The notes under the pieces were generated by a model. It made no database searches. It saw only the letters and a list, made by a program, of their open reading frames with translations, and was not told the DNA's origin. Source: Cyclina sinensis (lineage: Eukaryota; Mollusca; Bivalvia; Venerida; Veneridae). From it: 64,000 nt of DNA. Position 1 is the stretch's first letter. Each line of letters starts with the position of its first letter. The stretch spans positions 30,854,304-30,918,303 of the forward strand of contig JAAONU010000004.1 in assembly GCA_012932295.1 (NCBI GenBank), in the 5' to 3' direction. Below are positions 11,387-24,100 of this stretch, piece by piece. The translations under genes and the position numbers were made by a program.

Positions 11387-12527
11387 GTAATTCGTAATAT
11401 CCAAATATTTAATAGCTGTAGCAGATAATTAAATCCAACATGTTCTAACATACCGTACTCTTTTCTGAAAAGAGAATGAAGCAGGCGACTTAGTAATTTA
11501 TTCGTGTGAATCCCCAACTACCTACCAGAGGGCATTTGGTTATTCAGACTTTGCATGTATTCCCATCAAAATACGACACTAATGTAACTGTAACAAACAA
11601 ATATATAACTAGCATTATGGGACTCATATGCATTATGGGACTCAGTTGGTTATTCGCTTGAATCCCCAACTTCCTTCCAGTTGGTAGTTGGTTATACAGA
11701 AAAATATATTAAAATCAACGAAGCTCATGCGACTTTGAAATGGACCTTAAAGTTTGTGTTTATACCGAATACAGAGACTTTCCAACTGTTAGTTCATGAG
11801 AAAAAGCGTTTCTATGTTCTAATTATTTTCAGCTCTCCTGATCAGACAACTGGTCAGGCATTCGGAACACCTCGGGCGACTTCAATAAGTCTTTAAACGA
11901 AGTTGTCGGAAAAGGCCGAGTTGTAACGATTGCTGATCAGGCTGAGTTCTAGTGATAAGTATGAATCCTTCGTCATCATTTATCACGTGAACTACCAAGA
12001 GGGGCAGTTACTAGTTTCATCCTATTTATATTACATCGATTAGTAAATAAATTGTTGCAATGTACATTGAACCCACTCGATGAATGTTTCCTCGGTTCAA
12101 ACCATTAACAGTAAAATGTTTGAGGCAGAAACCCGATTGGAGAATTTCAACCCCTTGTGGGATTATAACCAGTGACTTCATATAGAATCAGAAGTTACTC
12201 GCAGAAACTGTGTGTCCATTCTAGAAGTTATTTTTTTATGGAATTTTCATGAAACTTGACTAGACTGGTCGTCTCCATTTTCAATTTAAGATACGTAAAT
12301 GTCATTCTAAATCGCCAAAGTTGAACAAAGAAAATAAACTGTTAATATTTTGACCAGGTCATCAAGACTAGCATGGAATTAATATAGTCCTCCTGATTTT
12401 GTCAGTGTAAAAATTAAGTCCCTCTGAGAAATAGGTCACATGATTACTTTAAAGGAAACCCTTTCGAACATTCAAGCGACCTTATTTTGACAAAATTGTA
12501 GGGCAGCTTTCTCAGGTTATCAAATTT

Positions 12528-12934
12528 GAATTTAGATCACTGGGTTCAAAACCTGCCACCAAAATGATAAAAACAAATGTATTGTATTCAGGTGAGCAAT
12601 ATAGGAACGTTATCCATCTATTTGAGCTTATTTATTGTCAGTACCTGTTGCCCATATGACCGACGCCCCCTGCAGAGATTAGTTATTTTATGTTGGGGAT
12701 AGTGCAAGAAACAGAAAGCATACCATTCCAGAGACACCCTTGGTTCTTTTGCATGCTCAATGTACAGCACTGATACATGGGACCTCAGTTTAACGTCTCA
12801 TCCGAAAGACAATTAGTAATGTTAGTGGAGAAGCGGAGGATCAATCTCGGGAATTTGGATCACTGTGTTTAAAACCTGTCATCAAAATGAAGGCAAATGT
12901 ATTGTATTCAGGTGAGCAATATAGGAACGTTATC
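12528..12934. repeat. Pair of about 85-bp direct repeats
   Basis: The block ending in TATTCAGGTGAGCAATATAG occurs at 12528-12614 and again, diverged, at 12851-12934. The second copy runs almost into the tandem-core element that starts at 12968. Confidence 0.65.
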
Positions 12935-12967
12935 TATAGGAACGTTATGGCCTTCTGCTAGCTTTTT

Positions 12968-12984
12968 ATACCCCCACCACGAAT

Positions 12985-13015
<31 letters not shown>

Positions 13016-15208
13016 GGGGGGGAGGGGGGTATACTGGAATCGCTTTGTCGCGTCGGTCGGTCCGTCTCCACCTTTTCCACTCAATAAATCATATACTAAT
13101 GGAAGCATTTTCTTCAAACTTGGCTTTGTTGTTTACCTCAACATGGGAATGTGCAGAACCCATGTTGCCTTTGTGTCAGATCTAGGTCAAGGTCACACTG
13201 GAATGTCAGATAATTTTTGTGTCCGCTCTGTAAATCCTATACCCCTTGAAGGATTTTCTTCATACTTGACTCAAATGTTCATCTCATGATAGCGATGTGC
13301 AGAACCTATGCTGACCTTGTACCAGCTCAAGGTCAAGGTCACACTTGTCAAATTTTAACAATGAATTATAAGACAAGGATTTTCTTCTAACTTTGCTCAA
13401 ATGTTCATCTCAACAAGGCAATGTGCATAACCCATATTGCCCTTGTGTCAGCTCAAGGTCAAGGTCACGCTGGAAGGTCAAATATCTGACAACTTAAAAA
13501 AAGATAATGTGTATTGTTTCCTCTATAAATTCTTTACCCCTTGAAGGATTTTGTTCTTACTTGGCTAAAATATTCAACTCAACAAGGCAATATGAAGAAC
13601 CCATGTTGCCTTGTTTCAGGTCAAGGTCAAGGTCACACAGGAAGGTCAGATAATTTCCGTGTCCGCTCTGTAAATGCTATACCCCTTGAAGTATTTTCTT
13701 CAAACTTGACTCAAAAGTTCACCTCATGATAGTAATGTGCAGAGCCCATGTTGACCTTGTTCCAGCTCAAGGTCAATGTCACACTTGAAGGTCAAATTAT
13801 AAGACAAGGATTTTCTTCTAACTTTGCTCAAATGTTCATCTCAACAAGGCAATGTGCATAACCCATATTGCTCTTGTGTCAGCTCAAGATCAAGGTCACA
13901 CTGTAAGGTCAAATATCTGACAGTTAAAAAAAGACAATGTGTCTTGTTTCCTCTGTAAATTCTTTACCCTTGAAGGATTTTTTTCTTACTTGGCTCAAAT
14001 ATTCAACTCAACAAGGCAATGTGCAGAACCCATGTTGCCTTGTATCAGGTCAAGGTCACATTGGAAGGTCAGACAATTTTTATGTCCTCTCTGTAAATTT
14101 CATACGAAGGGTTTTCTTCAAACTTAGCTCAAATGTTCACCTCATGATAGCAATATGCAGAGCCCATGTTGACCTTGTTCCAGCTCAGGGTCAATGTCAC
14201 ACTTGAAGGTCAGATTTTTAACAATGAATTATAAGACAAGGATTTTCTTCTAACTTTGCTCAAATGTTCACCTCAACAAGGCAGTGTCCATAACTCATAA
14301 TGCCCTTGTGTCAGCTCAAGGCCAAGGTCACACTGGAAGGTTAAATATATGAAAATGTAAAAAAAGACAATGTGTATTGTTTCCTCTGTAAATTCTTTAC
14401 CCCTTGGAGGATTTTGTTCTTACTTGGCTCAAATATTCAACTCATCAATGCTATGTTGCCTTGTGTCAGGTCAAGGTTGAGGTCACATTGGAAGGTCAAA
14501 CAATTTTCATGTCTGCTCCGTAAATTTTATACCCTTTGAAGGATTTTCTTCAAACTTGGCTTAAATGTTCACCTCATGACAGCAATGTGCAGAACCCATG
14601 TTAACCTTGTACTAGTTCAAGGTTAAGGTCACACTGAAAGATCAAATATTTGACAATGAATTATAAGACAAGGATTTTCTTCCAGCTTTGACCAAATGTT
14701 GATCTCGACAAGGCAATGTGCATAACCCATATTGCCCTTGTGTCAGCTCAAAGTCAAGGTCACACTGGAAAGTCAGACAATTTGTTTGTCTGCTCTTTAA
14801 ATCCTATATATACCTCTTGAATAATTTTACTCAAACTTAGCTCAAATATTTCCCTGATGAAGAGGATATGCAGAACTGGTGTTGAACTTGTGATGCCTTT
14901 GTACTAGCTCATAGTCAAGGTCACACTTGAAAGTCAAATATTAGACAATTAAATTAAGATGAGGACTTTTTTCTTATTTAGCTGAATACATAATATTCTT
15001 TATTTTAGCTTATAATTTTTGTTTTTGTAAATTTGCAAAATCAAGGTTATTCCTGATTTGATCATTCAAAATTTAGTCATTACTATTATCTGTGAAGTGT
15101 TGTCTTTTTTTCCATCAAACACAACTATTTTATATCACAAAAGTTATTCCCTTTTCCATATATTCAAATATTCAAGTCACCTTCTATCAATGACATTGGT
15201 GGGGGTAT
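12968..15208. mobile_element. Tandem-core repeat element A with ATACCCCCACCA ends
   Basis: The ends ATACCCCCACCA (12968-12979) and TGGTGGGGGTAT (15197-15208) are a perfect 12-bp inverted repeat. Between them lie about 13 imperfect copies of a unit averaging near 147 bp, with phrases such as CTCAAGGTCAAGGTCACAC, CCTTGAAGGATTTTCTTC and AATGTGCAGAACCCATG. A (GT)n/poly-G tract (12985-13027) follows the left end and makes a GGGGGGTATA hairpin partner. The architecture (short terminal repeats, tandem core, no gene) resembles the 'pearl'-type elements described in bivalves. Open frames inside come from the repeat units. Confidence 0.7.
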
Positions 15209-18126
15209 GAATCACATTCAGCCATAGTTCTAGTTATTCTATAGAATGCACTGAACTGGAACCAGCTCGAGCTATTAAGGAGTACCAGAAGATGATTTCT
15301 TATAGTTCACGAAATCTAATTTATAACAGTGCTAAGGGATGAACAGGCCTGCACTACATAATAAAGCAACCCAAATCTAATTAAATGCCATTTCTCTTGA
15401 ATTTGCCAGTCTCTGCTGTTCTTGCAGGAAGAAAATCAGGAAAAAAATCTTTAATCCAGTAAAAAACAAGCAACAAGTTTTCATGTTTTGAAGGCATAGG
15501 ATTTTTTTTATTTACACATAAAATTTTTTTCACAAGATGATCATGATTCACATTTATAATTATACTCACAGTATAAAATCTGATAATGACTATGGGTTTA
15601 TATATAAGATTCTCTCATATTTGTTGAGCTCTATATACAATATCAAAAATGCAAAAACAAACAACAACATATTTATAGTAATATGACATGGAGTTTTCTA
15701 GAGCGAGGTATGCCCAACAGATGGACTGTGTAAAAATAAGGGGCCATTGTTTTGGATAACCGCATGTGGTAATGCCTAGCACTTTAAACCAATTCCAAGT
15801 CCAAACAGGTTCAGCTTCCAACTCAAGATTTTTCAAACAGTGAAAGATCTGGAAATTAATTCCAATGTTCTGTTTTTAAGTCTCACTTTTTATTCTTATT
15901 TCATAAGTTCTGGTCAAGATATTTCTAGGAGGCAGGGTTGGGCTGGGGAGAAAAATTTTGATTTTATTAACTAAGCCGAGTAAGTTCTTTATTCTCCTGT
16001 GAACATAGGATGGCTGAATAGAACCATAAAATTTATGTATCATTGGAGATCAATTAGAGAAAACATTGCTGTACTCTGACTTTTGACAGTATGTGCTATG
16101 TAGGTGATGTAAATCAACTTTATATTAAATAATAACTGGCCTCATTTGACTATAGAAAACTTGGTATCATTTCACCTTGTTTTTACATAGTCTAACCTAC
16201 AGCAATTCATGATATATATATATAGATGGACTGACAGACAGACAAAAACAAACACATATCAAAATAAATACACTATTGAGATATAACAAGTTGTTTCAAG
16301 TAATATATGCACAAGATGCCTAACTATAGTAAAATATTCAAGAGATGCCTAACTATAGAATAATATTTAGGAAGCGCCTAACTGTAATAAATCATTGTTA
16401 AGCGCCCACTTATCAAAATTTGGATCACTACCAACTTAATAATACTTAAAGTTGTGCTCAAGAAACAAACATACATAAAATGACACAGGAGTCTTTCTAT
16501 ACTTAACAGACTTACATGTAGACAATCCCTGAATTTGTACCATTATTTCAAACTTGAGAAAAAAAAATCACTTGTTTCAACTTCAACACTAAGAAACATA
16601 AAGTATACCCAAAACAGACATAATTTATATAGATTATGAAAACATGAAGGGTAAAATTATGAAAATGAAAATATTTGGACACTGCAATGGTGGAAAGAAT
16701 CTATATAATATTGTTAATATTTCTACATTTTAATCTTCTGTTATAAGTATAATCTATGAAGTCTGAAAAAAAAGCAGCAACAATGACAACAGAATATGCT
16801 GAACATGTTCAAATGTACATTTTTCGCCCGATAAAAATACACAAAAAAAACAACAAAAAACAATCTTAACACTTTAATTTAAGTTTGCAACTGCAAAAAA
16901 TGACTTACAGGTATACACAAATACAATTTTCCTATTTTTACCCTTCAAATTTTTTTAATCAGTTAACAGGTATACACAAATGATATACAAACAGGCGAAA
17001 GTTGAAGCAAATTATAACAATGCTTAACAAAGTATAACCTCCCCCTGTACAAAACTGGGTAATAAATTAATTTCTCACAATATATATAACACACCACTTT
17101 GAGTATAACAAATAAATTACTTGAGCTTTAAGTCTTGTGTGAACAAAATAATAACTGCTTCAAAGAAAATCTTCCCAGTTTTATGATTAAATATGTCTTA
17201 ACAAATTGTCTGCCATTGTATATACATGACTACAGTACCATTCTTACTTGTATATAAATAGAATCAAGACTATTTTCCCAAAATCAATCAGCGTATTTCT
17301 TATAAAGAAGATAAGTATAAATAAATATAAAACACATAGAAGAATCTATAAATAGACAGATACAAAAAAATTTCATCCAAATTTAATTGAAGAAGATAGT
17401 GTCTGTGCACTGCTTAGTCTAAGAAAATACATTAATAAAAAATGTTTTCCAAAATCGCGTATAAAACTATCATCAGACTTCATTTGCTGAAATAAAGGGC
17501 AACTGAATTTCAGAAAACACCACGTTATTTTGCCTATTTCATTAAAAAAAGACCTGCTGATAAATTCATTTGAACAATACACTGATTTTTCAATGTATGG
17601 AAGACCTCAGAAATCAAGATTGTTCAATATTTAGGATTACGGGGGATGTCAACTTGTAGAATAACACCAAGGACAGGAAGTAACTGCTACTACTATCATG
17701 TCTGCCTTGTGAGTCAATTATGATGAAAAAATTGCTGAAAATAAGGTCAAACTATGCAACAAGTTTTCTAAACACAGGTGGTCTCTGTCTTCAGGGAGGT
17801 CACGTTTCAGTTACTTTTACCAATGCTTTTAAACATTATACAATCTTGCTATCAAAAATAATTTGTAATGCTTGCTGGCAATGTAGGAAAAGTTGTACAT
17901 CTTTCTATAATAAATGCTAAATATAGATACTGACTTTTGGTAACAGATTCCTCGTGAAATTATCAAAAAACTGAAAAAAAATCCATTACCTTTTAAATTC
18001 TTGAAAAAGCAACATGAATCAAAAACAGGTGAAATACACATTTATATATTATGTGATAACGAAAAATGAAAAAATGGCTCGATGAAGTAAGTTTTAGGGT
18101 AAAGAGAATATATTCCCATGTCATTA

Positions 18127-18315
18127 TTTTACTTACATTGCTAAATATATAAAATGGACAGATCCATCAATTGTTTATGGGGGAGCTTATTGAAAATTTA
18201 CTGACAAAGGCAAATAGTGTAGACCATGATCAGACTGCACAGATGTGCAGGCTGATCTTGGTCTGCACTGGTTGCAAAGGCAGTCAGTTGCCTCCAGCAA
18301 TGTAAGGGTTAAGGA
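18127..18315. mobile_element. Diverged copy 2 of the TTAA-ended element
   Basis: It shares the block CAGACTGCACAGATGTGCAG and the following 'TTGGTCTGCACTGGTTGCAAAG' region with 3539-3751. The right end AGCAATGTAAGGGTTAA pairs with a decayed left end TTTACTTACATTGCT. It is older than copy 1 at its left border. Confidence 0.5.
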
Positions 18316-19522
18316 AACAGTAAACACAACATCTCTTCCTGTATAGCAGACAGGTCTTTAAGCTTCAAAGTGAGAAGACATATAAAGGATGTAAGCACCT
18401 TCACCCTCTGATCCTCATTTATAATCACATACCCCATAGTAAAGGAAGCCGTTATTTTGTTTACTAACAATTTGAATCACCATACTGGATTTGAAAACCT
18501 GATTGTTAAATATATAACAATATTCCTAGGTGGAAAATTCCCCCGGGAAAATTCCCTAACACAGAAGCTGCAAAGACCATTTCAGCTAGCCCTAGCAAAA
18601 ACTTTCTTTTCCTGACATAATCTTCTTTACATAGGCAGAGGGCAACATAAATGCATTTTTTTCACTTACAACCATTTTGTGCTTTGTTCCCATTTTCATT
18701 GTGAAAATGTCTGATGGCACATTCAAGTCCAGAATCATTGCTTGTTTCTTTAAAACTGCATATACATTCACTGGTAAAATAAACTGATTCCAATACAACA
18801 GCACTTCATACAGCAGTTCATTACCCCTTTATAAACATCCAACCTACATCTTAAGTCTATTCTTGCATCCATGAAAAGTGTAAAACACATGTCTAGATGG
18901 TAAAAACCCCATCTGTTACCTCTACACTTACACAATATGTGATTTAATAAGTAAAAGCCATTTCAAAGGTGCCGTAGGGCATCAGTACAGTTTGACACAT
19001 TTTTTCTTACCAGCTATCACTGAAGCACCTAACATATGTCACCAAGTTAAACAACCTTTCATTCACTGACTGTTGTTCTTCTTACAAGAGTAGATAAAAC
19101 AATAGAAAATACCAAAGATTCAGTAATATTAAATGGTTTAAACTGTTGCTTATTTTTTTCCTTTCAAGTAATTTTTGTTGTATTTTCAGTGTCTTTGATT
19201 TTGAAAAACAAGAGACAGATATTCATTTCCTTTTCTTTAACTTTCTCTCACTTAACAAATGTCTTAAATGATGAATAACAACATTTAATTTTAATTGCAA
19301 GGTGTTGGTCAAATGAAGCCCAGAATAAAAATAAAACTTACAAAAAAAAAAAACCCAATGTAGAATCACTAATATGCCATGAGGTGGTGCATAAGACTAG
19401 ATTATAAGCTTAAGACATTTGAATAAAATCTGAGTTCAACATTCAACCTGCCACAAATCTTTTTTTTTTCCTCTAGAAAACTGAGCAAACATTTCAAAAT
19501 AGTCCACTGATCTTAAGAAATG

Positions 19523-19630
19523 ACGTTTGAAAATATATGCTGTAGTAATATGGCCGTGTCAAACACTGGTGTCTTAATCTACGTTTGAAAATATATGCTG
19601 TAGTAATATGGCCGTGTCAAACACTGGTGT
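19523..19630. repeat. 58-bp tandem duplication
   Basis: ACGTTTGAAAATATATGCTG and the following 30 bases occur at 19523 and again at 19581 without a difference I can see. Confidence 0.8.
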
Positions 19631-19725
19631 TTTAAACTCCAATACCTGAACAGTGTTTTTGTTGCATAATATCTAAACCATAAAAAAGCTTAAGTCACTT
19701 GAAATTGCATATTCATTTTTTCTCC

Positions 19726-20164
19726 TTAAAGCGACTGACTCACAAAATTTTGCTGAAATCTTTTATTCTTTCAAATTTAAGAGGATTTAATATACTATGG
19801 AAAAAATATAATATTATGCTTCTATACACCATGAAAACTGAAAAAAAAAGTTTTGACTTTATCAGGATTCGAACCCACGACCTTTCGGTCAGTAAAATAT
19901 AGAGCAACGACTTAGACCACTGAGCCACGGCATCTAGTTAACAGATTGCCTCAAAATTAATCTTATAAGTAAAGTATTTACCCCGTGACTAACGGGGTAA
20001 ATTTTTTACCGATAAAAGTGTGTAAAACTTTATATTTTGATGTTTTTCTGTCACAAAAACTGAGTCAATAACTTAGTTTAAATATGTTCTTCACGATTAC
20101 AGCAAGAATTTCAAGATGTATAAACATTTTCTTTTTATCATCGTCTGTGAGTCAGTCGCTTTAA
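19726..20164. mobile_element. 439-bp inverted-repeat element with perfect 19-bp ends and a tRNA-like insert
   Basis: TTAAAGCGACTGACTCACA (19726-19744) is matched perfectly by its reverse complement at 20146-20164. The outermost TTAA may be the target-site duplication. Inside are a tRNA-like minus-strand unit (19849-19930) and a perfect 11-bp-stem hairpin (ATTTACCCCGT at 19976-19986 with its complement at 19992-20002, 5-base loop). There is no transposase. Confidence 0.75.
19849..19930 (-). pseudogene. tRNA-like Pol III unit (tRNA-derived, class II-like)
   Basis: On the minus strand an A-box-like TGGCTCAGTGG (19927-19917) is followed by a B box GGTTCGAATCC (19875-19865) that fits the Pol III consensus. 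Between them GACCGAAAGGTC can form a long variable arm as in tRNA-Leu/Ser. A run of nine T residues (19849-19841) follows, a Pol III terminator. The acceptor arms do not pair, so this is not a working tRNA. Confidence 0.55.
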
Positions 20165-20697
20165 GGTTTTGCTATCAAAAGTTTATTGCTAAACTTAATC
20201 TACATTCTGTCTTCATTAACTTTTATTTCAAACCAAAAGACACTCATTTCCCAAGTCAGATTGATAAAATAAGAAACTTTCTGTCACTAGCAAAAACCAG
20301 TTTGTTTTTTTCTTAACACCAAATGAAGAATAGTAATAACACAATTATTTCTTCTTAAAAGCAGTTTTTCTGAAAATTTTATTCAAGGGACATTACTCTA
20401 ATAAAAGCATCACATACATTCACTGCAAGAGTACATTCCCTTTACTACTTTTGATTATTTTTTTGCAGATCTTAGCATGATAATCTCATGAAACAATGCA
20501 TTACATTCCAATATCAAAGTTCTAGCAAGATTTATCAATAAGCAAATCAGACTTGACAAGAAATGATCATCAGGTGCCATTATATCATAAAATGAAGACT
20601 CTGATATGAGCAACTTCTTTTTCAGCCATTCTACATTCAGGTACAACTTGTGATTATCAACCTTATTGTACATGTACCTCATGAAAACAAATGTGCA

Positions 20698-20703
20698 TTT
20701 ATT
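20698..20703 (-). promoter_or_regulatory. One candidate polyadenylation signal of MED1
   Basis: AATAAA on the minus strand lies about 420 bases past the MED1 stop and is followed by a T/G-rich stretch. Other hexamers lie farther downstream, so use of this one is uncertain. Confidence 0.25.
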
Positions 20704-21122
20704 GTAAAAAGCTTAATGAAGTTTCAGATCAGCTTCTTAAAAACAGAAAAGTTGAAGATGTAACAGTTATCAAAACAAACTTAAGGAATCAATGATTTTT
20801 CATGCTTATCACTGATCAATGTATCAACCTGTTAGAGGAGAGAAATGATTGTACTGGGTACCCCACCATTAGCCCTTAAAATAATAAAGATTCAACTGAA
20901 AGTTTTAAAGAGTATTAAACTAAAATGTATGCATTTCAGAAATTTGTGCTATAGTTATCTGATATAAGTTCTCATTCAATTTTATATTTTACAAATTTTT
21001 AACAAAGCGATTTCACACAGTTTAAAAATTCATGAAGTAACCTAACTGTAACATATTTAATAAAATATAGGCTTTACTAGGGTTATATTGCAAGTAACAT
21101 TCAAGTATGTTAAGTTTAAATC

Positions 21123-24100
21123 TCAGAATCCCAAAGCTGCATCCATTAGGTCATCCTCGAGAGCCTCTGGCGAGTTGGCACTTGAACCAAGACTCGAACT
21201 CTCCTTGCCAGAAGGTGAGCATGCAGGAGAGCCTTTGAACTTAGACTTCACACCTGGTGACTTCAGAAAATTTGGAGAAGTTCTATTTTCTACAAAAGAA
21301 TCTGTTACTGGGTTGCACTGTGGTGAATTGGTTTTATTTTGCAAATGTCTTGGCGATGAGGGAAAGTCAATAATTAGCCCATTTTCTGGACTACTTGCAG
21401 GGCTACTCGGATCAGACATTGTTTTCGACACGGAACTCTGTCTACAATTGCGATGCCCACCCAAGTTTTCGATGTCTTCAGAATTTTCTTGGGGTTTTGC
21501 TGTGGGTGTTTTAAACACTTTATCTTTGGCTTTAGTAACATTCACAGAGAGATCTCCTTGAGAATTGCTATACAACTTACTGGTAATATCGTTTGAAACA
21601 CTTGCAGGTTTGCTGTTGTGATCTTCAATCTCACCATTTTGTTTTTCTACACTATTCACTAATTCCACACTGCTCTGTCTTGCAGCATATTTCTTGTTCA
21701 CAGGGGAATTTCTATGAGGACTTGGTTTATCTTTGAAAGAATTTAATGGAATGATTTTCGGTGAAGAAACATCTGAATGTTGGGAAGCAAAAACCTTTTT
21801 ACGTTCACAATTATTCAACTTACTTCCGATTTGTTCACTACTGTAATTTTCAATATCACTCACGCTTTCTGGTTCATTTTCTAATGGAATACTAACAATC
21901 TCTCTTGCACTATTAATCCGATTTCTTGGAGCACTATTAACACAATTTTCTGGCTCAGGACTAGCCGGAGCTTCAAATATCACAACTTTGCTGCTCTCCT
22001 CCTGCACTACTGGAATAGAGTTCTCCATTTCAGGACTTGCTGGAGACTCATTCACTATCACCTGATCTACCTTCAGAGACGAATTAGTGGTTGGAACAGA
22101 GGCTTTACACGTCAGCTTGTCAATCACTGCAGAAAGGGATCCTTTACGACCCCTTACTGCTGCCGCAGAATTTACACTCGAACTACCTGTTTTTCCTTTT
22201 TCATTTGACTGCTGACGCAGTAATGGGGGGCCAGGACCTTTGGGAGCATTTGGTACAGAGTTACTGCCCTTGGAATTTGAATTATTATTACTACTATTGC
22301 TCACTGAATGAGTTTTAGTGAAAGCACCATCCTTGTTTCCACTTTGAGCTGGACTTCCTCTAAATCCTGAAGAATTTAAATTGCTTGAATTATTTGTCTT
22401 ATGAGAATTAACATTTCCTTGGTTATTTGCCCAGTTTGAATGCGAGGCTGCATTATGCAAGCCTGAATTTCTATTTTGAGAATTATTTCCACTACTGTAA
22501 GTACTCCTATATCCAGAGTTAGAATTATTTGAATTGTTCTGGTTATTTCCCTTGTTATATGAATTGTTGCTTCCCTTATCATGTTTATGTGTGAAGCTCT
22601 GGGGAGAGTTACCACTGTTTCGATTTGAATTTGCTGTATTGGTAACAGGTTGATTTTGTGATCTAGAATTCAAGTTCCCACTACTTCCTTTATTATGCAA
22701 GTAATGATTTTTCAAACTGTTTGAACTTGATATGCTAGAATTAGACTTAGATGAATTTACAACAGTACTGGATGAATTACCCTTAGCAACACTAGACACT
22801 GGGTTGCTTCCCTTGGCAAACTTTGAATTTGTTGTTGTTGTAGAACTGTATGTTGGAGCCGTACTTGTAGAAACTATTGGATTGTTTGTTGATGTAGGTG
22901 TTGACACTTTCTGACTGCCTGCTGTTGAACTAAGCTTTGGTATTGGCGGAAGTTTTGCGATTTTATTTGGATTTAAGAACGAGAGCACAGAAGCTGCCGT
23001 TTCTTGCGTTATAACTGTTGTTGTGGGTACGTTAGCTTTACTGCTTGAGGTAGACTTTTCTCTGTCACGTCCACTTGAGCTCGAACTTCTGGAACTCGAC
23101 TTGGATTTTTCTTTTTCAGAATGTGGGGAAGAAGTCCTTAGAGAAGAAGAAGACACTGACTTTGCCTTATCTAACTTTACAGAGTTAGTGCCCATGTTTA
23201 ACGTTGAAGAACTTAAGCTACGGGAATGTCCCGATTTACTGTTCTGAGGAATGGGTGAATTCTTACCACTCGGTCCTTGAATTTGTAAGTTTTTCTGCAT
23301 GCCACTACTAGATTTAGATGACAAAGAAGATCCCGATGATGACTTCGCAGCAGCAGATTTGTTGCCAGACCCCAAGCCCTGTGGACTTTTACTATTAGAA
23401 GGTGTAAGTTGCTTTTGGGATCCTGATGTAGCCAAGGAGACTGCACCAATTTTGCCAATTGTTGCTGAGGTAGGTGACTGAGTAATAGTCTTTGGGGTTG
23501 AGGGTGTACCCGGGTTTGAAGAATTCCGTGAAACAGTCAGTCCAGAACTACTCGATGGCACGACAATTGGTTTCAGTTTGATTGTTGGAGTTCGTGACAT
23601 TTTTGACTCTGACTTCGAAGATGAACCAGAGCGTTGTGATTTGTGAGATTTCACAGATTTGGAGGAACTTGATTTTTTAATAGCACTATCATGAGAAAGA
23701 TTCTTCTCTGCAGGACTGTTTGAAGCACTATCACTTTTACTCAAATTTTCCGATTTCATTGCATTTATTCTATCAAAGATACCTTCATCTGATGTGGATG
23801 GAGTTCTGGTAAGAGGAGCACATATTTTATCTTTATCTACATTCTTTTCTCTCTGTTTTGTGACTTTGTCTTTAGAATATTTCATCTCTTTATCATTTTC
23901 CTCTCTATTCAAAGATTTTTCCATTTTCTCAAGTTTCACAATGGCTTCTTTTTCTGCTCTGTCAACCTTCTCAGGTTTGCTGACAGCTTTTTCATCCCTA
24001 GTTTGTAAAACAGAATTCTCTATTGACATTTTCACTCCTTTTTTTGTTATTTTCAATTTTGGTAGATGATCATTTTCATTACCCACGTCTACACCTACTG

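Larger units (their letters stand above)
10569..12967. other. Intergenic region upstream of the oxygenase gene
   Basis: No coding exon is recognised. The proximal part should contain the oxygenase promoter and 5' UTR, but no TATA box or initiator can be assigned. The rest holds small repeats: TTGGTAGTTGG phrases (11320-11690), a perfect palindrome (11363-11386) and a pair of direct repeats (12528-12614 and 12851-12934). Confidence 0.5.
15209..21122. other. Region downstream of MED1; possibly long 3' UTR plus intergenic DNA
   Basis: No coding exon is recognised. The plus strand is A-rich, so the minus strand is T-rich as in a 3' UTR of MED1. Minus-strand AATAAA hexamers occur at several places, including 20698-20703, so the transcript end cannot be fixed. 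Two mobile elements (18127-18315, 19726-20164) and a 58-bp duplication (19523) interrupt it. Confidence 0.35.

Noticed and set aside
12897..13289. Glycine-rich and proline-rich frames
   Set aside because: They arise from the (GT)n/poly-G tract and the tandem core of element A.
13000..14960. Possible CRISPR-like array
   Set aside because: Units are about 147 bp with no short identical repeat plus unique spacer pattern, and the DNA is eukaryotic.
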